NCBI RefSeq assembly: GCF_000470315.2
Contig: NZ_CBRF02000038.1
Location: 1 to 48,009, forward strand
Source of the DNA: Psychromonas sp. SP041
GTDB taxonomy: Bacteria > Pseudomonadota > Gammaproteobacteria > Enterobacterales > Psychromonadaceae
Length of the DNA stretch: 48,009 bases
Direction of reading: 5' to 3'
In this document: piece after piece, positions 44,283-48,009 of the stretch
Layout: every line of letters begins with the position of its first letter
Position numbering within the stretch: position 1 is the first letter of the stretch
Program-made: the position numbers and the translations under genes
Notes under the pieces: model-generated
What the model saw: only the letters and a program-made list of their open reading frames with translations
Databases searched by the model: none
What the model was told of the DNA's origin: nothing

Positions 44283-45419
44283 ATGACAGAAACTACTTCA
44301 ACCCCACCAGTAAGCACCGATAAACCGGACGAACGAGTTAAAACAAGATCGAGTTTTCGACAAGCGCTAATCAGACCTGAATTAGGCGGCATTTGTGGAA
44401 CAATCTTAGTGTTTACTTTCTTTTTATTAACCGCCAGTGACTCAGGTATGTTTTCTGCCTCTGGTGTTATGAACTGGTCTATCGTTTCTTCACAATTTAT
44501 CATTATTGCCGTCGGTGCATGTTTATTGATGATTGCAGGTGAATTTGATTTATCTGTCGGTTCGATGATTGGGTTTAGTGGGATGTCAATTGCCTTACTC
44601 TCGGTCGTATTTGGTTTACCGATGTGGATGGCTATTATTGCTACTTTCATTTTATGCATGGGAATTGGTGCATTAAGTGGTTGGTTGGTTATTAAAACAG
44701 GATTGCCTAGTTTCATCGTTACCTTGGCTTTCTTATTTATTCTTCGTGGTTTAACTATTTTCGCGGCTATTTCTACGACTAACAAAACGATTGTTGGCGG
44801 CATTAAAGACGCAGCAGAAGGGGATTGGCTTGCGCCTTTATTTGGCGGAAAAGTACTTACGGGGTTATTTCAATGGTTGGGTGATAACGGTTGGATTGAA
44901 ACGTTCGAACGTGGTTTCAAAAAAGGCCAGCCCGTTGTTGATGGTATTCCAATGTTAATGGTATGGGCTGTCATTCTACTTATTTTTGGTCATTGGTTAC
45001 TCACTAAAACAAAATTTGGTAACTGGATCTTCGCTTCTGGTGGTAATGCACAAGCCGCAACTTATGTTGGTGTGCCAGTTAACCGCGTTAAGATCTTAAT
45101 GTTCATGTTTACTGCTTTCTGTGCATGTGTTTTTGCTACATCACAGGTGATTGAATTTGGTTCTGCAGGGGCCGACCGTGGTTTATTAAAAGAGTTTGAA
45201 GCGATTATTTCAGTGGTTATCGGCGGTGCGCTACTAACAGGTGGTTATGGTTCGGTTATCGGTGCTGCATTAGGTGCGATTATTTTCGGTGTTGTACAAC
45301 AAGGTTTATTTTTTGCGGGTGTAGAAAGCTCTTTATTCAGAGTGTTCCTAGGTGCCATCTTATTATTCGCAGTAATACTTAATACTTATATTCGCCGTAT
45401 GATCACAGGGGAGAAATAA
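44283..45419 (+). CDS. Sugar ABC transporter permease (RbsC/FrcC-like)
   Basis: The 378-aa protein has about ten helices with the family blocks [54 protein letters not shown] and the C-terminal [18 protein letters not shown] periplasmic insert (about residues 165-220) makes it longer than RbsC (321), as in FrcC-type permeases. It pairs with the single-domain ATPase that starts 1 bp after the stop. Confidence 0.9.
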   Translation: MTETTSTPPVSTDKPDERVKTRSSFRQALIRPELGGICGTILVFTFFLLTASDSGMFSASGVMNWSIVSSQFIIIAVGACLLMIAGEFDLSVGSMIGFSGMSIALLSVVFGLPMWMAIIATFILCMGIGALSGWLVIKTGLPSFIVTLAFLFILRGLTIFAAISTTNKTIVGGIKDAAEGDWLAPLFGGKVLTGLFQWLGDNGWIETFERGFKKGQPVVDGIPMLMVWAVILLIFGHWLLTKTKFGNWIFASGGNAQAATYVGVPVNRVKILMFMFTAFCACVFATSQVIEFGSAGADRGLLKEFEAIISVVIGGALLTGGYGSVIGAALGAIIFGVVQQGLFFAGVESSLFRVFLGAILLFAVILNTYIRRMITGEK

Positions 45420-45420
45420 C

Positions 45421-46200
45421 ATGAGCGAACCTATTATCGAAATGAAAAAGATAGAGAAGCATTTTGGCTCTGTTATTGCTCTCTCTGGTGTTTCACTTAA
45501 AGTAATGCCTGGTGAATGTTTGTGTTTATTAGGTGATAATGGTGCAGGTAAATCAACATTTATCAAAACCATGGCTGGTGTACATAAACCGTCGGTTGGT
45601 GAAATATATTTTGAAGGTAAATCAATGGATTTTGATTGCCCCCGTGATGCGATTATCGCAGGTATTGCAACGGTGTATCAAGATTTAGCGATGATCCCAT
45701 TAATGTCTGTAGCACGTAACTTTTTCATGGGTAATGAACCAACAAAGAAAATCGCAGGCATTAGCTTTTTTGATCATAAATTAGCAAATGAAGTTACTAT
45801 GAAAGAGATGAAAAAAATGGGTATCCATCTACGTTCAGCAGACCAAGCCATTGGTACATTGTCAGGTGGTGAGCGACAAACGGTTGCGATTGCTCGTGCT
45901 GTATATTTCGGTGCTAAAGTACTGATTTTGGACGAACCGACTTCTGCATTAGGTGTACGTCAAACGGCTAATGTACTCGCTACGATTGATAAAGTACGTA
46001 AGCGAGGTATTGCAGTGGTGTTTATTACTCACAACGTACGACATGCAATGGCAGTTGGTGACACCTTTACAGTATTGAATCGTGGTAGAACATTAGGCTC
46101 AGCACGAAAAGGTGAAATAACCTCTGAAGAACTACAAAATCTAATGGCTGGTGGTGCAACATTAGCGACATTAGAAGGTTCATTAGCGGGGACTATTTAA
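45421..46200 (+). CDS. Sugar ABC transporter ATP-binding protein, single domain
   Basis: The 259-aa ATPase has Walker [10 protein letters not shown] (38-46), signature LSGGERQ (147-153) and Walker [13 protein letters not shown]. Unlike RbsA/MglA it has one ATPase domain, as in FrcA-type importers, so it should work as a homodimer. Gene order binding protein-permease-ATPase is the FrcBCA order. Confidence 0.9.
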   Translation: MSEPIIEMKKIEKHFGSVIALSGVSLKVMPGECLCLLGDNGAGKSTFIKTMAGVHKPSVGEIYFEGKSMDFDCPRDAIIAGIATVYQDLAMIPLMSVARNFFMGNEPTKKIAGISFFDHKLANEVTMKEMKKMGIHLRSADQAIGTLSGGERQTVAIARAVYFGAKVLILDEPTSALGVRQTANVLATIDKVRKRGIAVVFITHNVRHAMAVGDTFTVLNRGRTLGSARKGEITSEELQNLMAGGATLATLEGSLAGTI

Positions 46201-46226
46201 CTTACTCGCTTTTTCACCTTACTTTT

Positions 46227-46273
46227 AATAAATGATATCCAAACTGGTTTGACAGGTTTGGATATCATTTATT
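46227..46273. terminator. Perfect 18-bp inverted repeat after the ABC operon
   Basis: aataaatgatatccaaac and gtttggatatcatttatt around an 11-base loop. The AT-rich stem end can supply a weak T tail. Likely terminator; the long perfect stem is unusual. Confidence 0.7.
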
Positions 46274-46560
46274 AAATCATCACGATCTTAACTCACCACG
46301 ATCTTAACTCCTTGCCTTGATAAAAAGCATACATTGCTACTGAATTCTTATTTCACCTTCCAATACTCTCATTTTTAAAACTAATCCGTATTTCTGTTGT
46401 TAATACAGAATCATTCTATTTATCCACATGACAAAGATTTTATTTTTTATTTTAAGTTGTTGTTTTTAAGGTTTATTAGCGTATTGTTGAGTTAATTTTA
46501 ACAAATTAAGATATTCCGTATTTCCACCGGAAATACGGAATGATTCTTTATAATAAGCTG
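46274..46560. other. Spacer with two related hairpin copies
   Basis: A direct repeat cacgatcttaactc (twice, near 46281-46312) is followed by two related sequences: ccgtatttc..tacagaatcattct (46387-46420) and ccgtatttc..tacggaatgattct (46516-46547). The second forms a perfect 13-bp hairpin attccgtatttcc-acc-ggaaatacggaat. The right edge is the integron cassette junction. Confidence 0.6.
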
Positions 46561-47016
46561 TTAGGTTTCTATCGTATGTGGCATAAATTTTTGTTTTTAA
46601 TATTTATACTTCCTTCTATTTGTTATGGAGAAAATAAGATGGATTGGCTATTTGATCAAGCACGTAACGTTGCGACTGTAACAACTAAACAGGTGATGTA
46701 TGAGAATTTGCCAGTTTTAAGTGTTGTGCATTATGAAGATGATGATTCTTGGGCGTTTACTTGTGGTACAACTAATGAGTCTGATGATTTAATGTTGGTT
46801 AGTATGGAGCAAGTTGTTGATACTGATCCTACTTTATCATCGATTGCAGATTTACCGCCTGGATGGAGTGCATATCGAGAATCAGTAAATCATAAGTGGG
46901 TTCGTTCCATAGATGAGTAAAACCTAACAAGGGCATTTAAACGGAACTAAAACAGTGGGTTACGTTCCGCTTCGCTTCACAGTATAACCCACAATTTTAG
47001 TCCGCTTAATGCGGCG
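46561..47016 (+). mobile_element. Single integron gene cassette
   Basis: The left junction reads G|TTAGGT (matches GTTRRRY), and the right junction G|TTGAGG. The attC's first base block, acctaac, is the exact complement of the left-junction gttaggt, as it must be if the circular cassette once joined end to end. The cassette holds one ORF that starts 15 bases in, and ends with an attC. No integrase or second attC is seen. Confidence 0.85.
46576..46920 (+). CDS. Secreted DUF2185/Imm33-like cassette protein
   Basis: I chose the ATG 15 bases after the cassette junction; the longer frame would begin outside it. The 114-aa product has a signal peptide (MWHKFLFLIFILPSICYG) and a domain with the pattern of DUF2185 (DSWAFTCGTTNESDD, DPTLSSIADLPPGWSAYRES then W). 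DUF2185-type domains occur in immunity loci (Imm33), usually without a signal; here it is exported. Its function is unknown. The weak ribosome site is normal for cassettes, which depend on outside promoters. Confidence 0.7.
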   Translation: MWHKFLFLIFILPSICYGENKMDWLFDQARNVATVTTKQVMYENLPVLSVVHYEDDDSWAFTCGTTNESDDLMLVSMEQVVDTDPTLSSIADLPPGWSAYRESVNHKWVRSIDE

Positions 47017-47022
47017 TTGAGG
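46922..47022 (+). repeat. attC site of the cassette
   Basis: It begins acctaac and ends gcggcG|TTGAGG. Outer arms gcatttaaacgg / ccgcttaatgc pair with one extra base. Inner arms actaaaacagtgggtta / taacccacaattttagt pair with unpaired extra bases, and the middle is a gttccgcttcgcttc loop. Extra-helical bases of this kind are what integron integrases read on the folded single strand. Confidence 0.85.
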
Positions 47023-47040
47023 CTGTAGAATTTCTCCGAA

Positions 47041-47066
47041 AAGAACGTTTTCACGTTCTTTTTTTA
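47041..47066 (+). terminator. Rho-independent terminator after the cassette
   Basis: aagaacgt-tttc-acgttctt followed by a T run. It presumably belonged to the locus into which the cassette inserted. Confidence 0.85.
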
Positions 47067-47147
47067 TAATATCTCATTGTACAAAAAACAACCTTGATTG
47101 AACTGTCCCTCTGTGATCTAATAGTTATTATTCGCTCAGAGATAAAC

Positions 47148-48009
47148 ATGATGGCTAACTACAAACCTGACTTATCTTGCCAAAGTAAATTCATTCCGAT
47201 TGATTTCGCACAGCAAATTATCCCCGGTACTTTTGAATATGCACTTTCCCATATTGTGGACAAACATCTTGATTTAAGTTCATTTGATAAATGGTATGAC
47301 AACGACAAAGGTGGCGCCGCAGCTTACCCACCGTCAGTGATGTTGAAGATAGTTCTGTTTGGTTATTCACGTGGGTTAGTTAGTAGCCGACGTATTGCGA
47401 ATGCGTGTGAAACCAATATTACCTTCATGAGTTTATCTGGTGATGAGCAACCTCATTACACTTCTATTGCTAGTTTTGTCGCTAAAATGAAAGACCAAAT
47501 TGAACCACTATTTACTCAAGTATTAATGATATGCGACCGTGAGGGATTGATCGGCCGAAACATGTTTGCCATCGATGGATGTAAAATAAGATCAAACGCT
47601 AGCAAAGAATGGAGCGGCACATTCAATGAACTTGAACGTAAACAAGCGAAACTACATAGAGCAAGTCAACGTATACTTGCACGCCATCAAGCACAAGATG
47701 GGTTGAGTGAAGATGAAATATCACATGATTTAAAACAGCAGGGCAAGCTTGATAAAAGTGCTAATAAAATTAAAGCATTTTTAGCAATGAATGAAGAAAA
47801 GTTAGGCAGTCGTAAGACGCCTGTGAAAAGTAATATCACCGACCCAGATAGTGCGAAAATGACCACCAGTAAAGGCACTATTCAAGGCTACAATGGCATT
47901 GCCATTAACGACGATAAACATCAAATCATCTTACAAGCGCAAACATGGGGTTCAGTTGGTGAACAACAAACCTTAAAACCTGCCATCGAACAGCTGCAAG
48001 CACAACTTA
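47148..48009 (+). CDS. IS1182-like transposase, 5' part (runs off the window)
   Basis: An open frame of 287 codons without stop begins MMANYKPDLSCQSKFIPIDF. Family features are YPPSVMLKIVLFGYSRGL, the first catalytic Asp in MFAIDGCKIRSNASKEWSGT (Asp143) and the insert LDKSANKIKAFLAMNEE. The terminal repeat and the remaining Asp and Glu lie outside. The left end of the element is probably near 47080, but it cannot be fixed from one side. Confidence 0.88.
   Translation, partial: MMANYKPDLSCQSKFIPIDFAQQIIPGTFEYALSHIVDKHLDLSSFDKWYDNDKGGAAAYPPSVMLKIVLFGYSRGLVSSRRIANACETNITFMSLSGDEQPHYTSIASFVAKMKDQIEPLFTQVLMICDREGLIGRNMFAIDGCKIRSNASKEWSGTFNELERKQAKLHRASQRILARHQAQDGLSEDEISHDLKQQGKLDKSANKIKAFLAMNEEKLGSRKTPVKSNITDPDSAKMTTSKGTIQGYNGIAINDDKHQIILQAQTWGSVGEQQTLKPAIEQLQAQL

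Overview
The window looks like the chromosome of a marine, probably cold-adapted gammaproteobacterium, most likely Psychromonas or a close relative. This rests on the low GC content, AT-rich spacers, gene content (TRAP transporter, ZnuABC with a Zur box, GntR/KdgR-type sugar-acid control, a fused IolC, a phosphatase-diacylglycerol kinase fusion) and short palindromic repeats of a marine-Vibrio/Shewanella/Psychromonas style. I could not check the genus.

Left end (1-6450): an accessory island. One almost complete REP-associated-type (Y1/RAYT) transposase gene, itself broken by a 72-bp palindromic insert, is followed by three decayed copies of its 5' part. Small secreted or toxin-like genes lie between the copies: an exported ankyrin-repeat protein; a truncated ORF followed by a secreted HEAT-like protein; and a leaderless L,D-transpeptidase-like protein overlapping a secreted partner. 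The last pair looks like a type VI effector with its periplasmic immunity protein.

Envelope and stress block (6451-13976): YqjD/YqjE/YqjK-like membrane proteins, an AI-2E-family permease, a sigma-54 activator with a degenerate receiver, a dual-specificity phosphatase/diacylglycerol kinase fusion, a small lipoprotein, a 53-aa DUF1328 membrane protein and an OsmY-like BON protein. A MITE-like element follows.

Efflux and zinc (14498-25388): a LysR regulator diverges from an RND pump operon (adaptor, pump, outer-membrane factor) plus a MexS-like oxidoreductase, an order like mexT-mexEF-oprN/mexS. ZnuB-ZnuC diverge from ZnuA across a palindromic Zur box; ZnuA has a His-rich loop made of a 42-bp tandem repeat.

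Sugar-acid catabolism (25518-36563): a GntR-like repressor; a TRAP transporter operon with a short-chain dehydrogenase, an RbsD/FucU-like mutarotase and a HIT protein; gluconokinase and 6-phosphogluconate dehydratase. Both promoters carry the same tandem GTTAC-N2-GTAAC operators, so they probably form one regulon feeding the Entner-Doudoroff pathway. KdgR and an RpiB/LacA-type isomerase with a KdgR-like box follow.

Inositol-like block (36678-46200): an RpiR regulator, an IolC-DUF2090 fusion, methylmalonate-semialdehyde dehydrogenase, a TauE/SafE exporter and a ribose/inositol-type ABC importer. IolG, IolE, IolD and IolB are not in the window.

Right end (46201-48009): one complete integron gene cassette (secreted DUF2185-like protein plus attC) at what looks like a non-integron site, then an IS1182-like transposase running off the edge. 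Degenerate tandem repeats with a 15-16 bp period recur in four spacers across the window.
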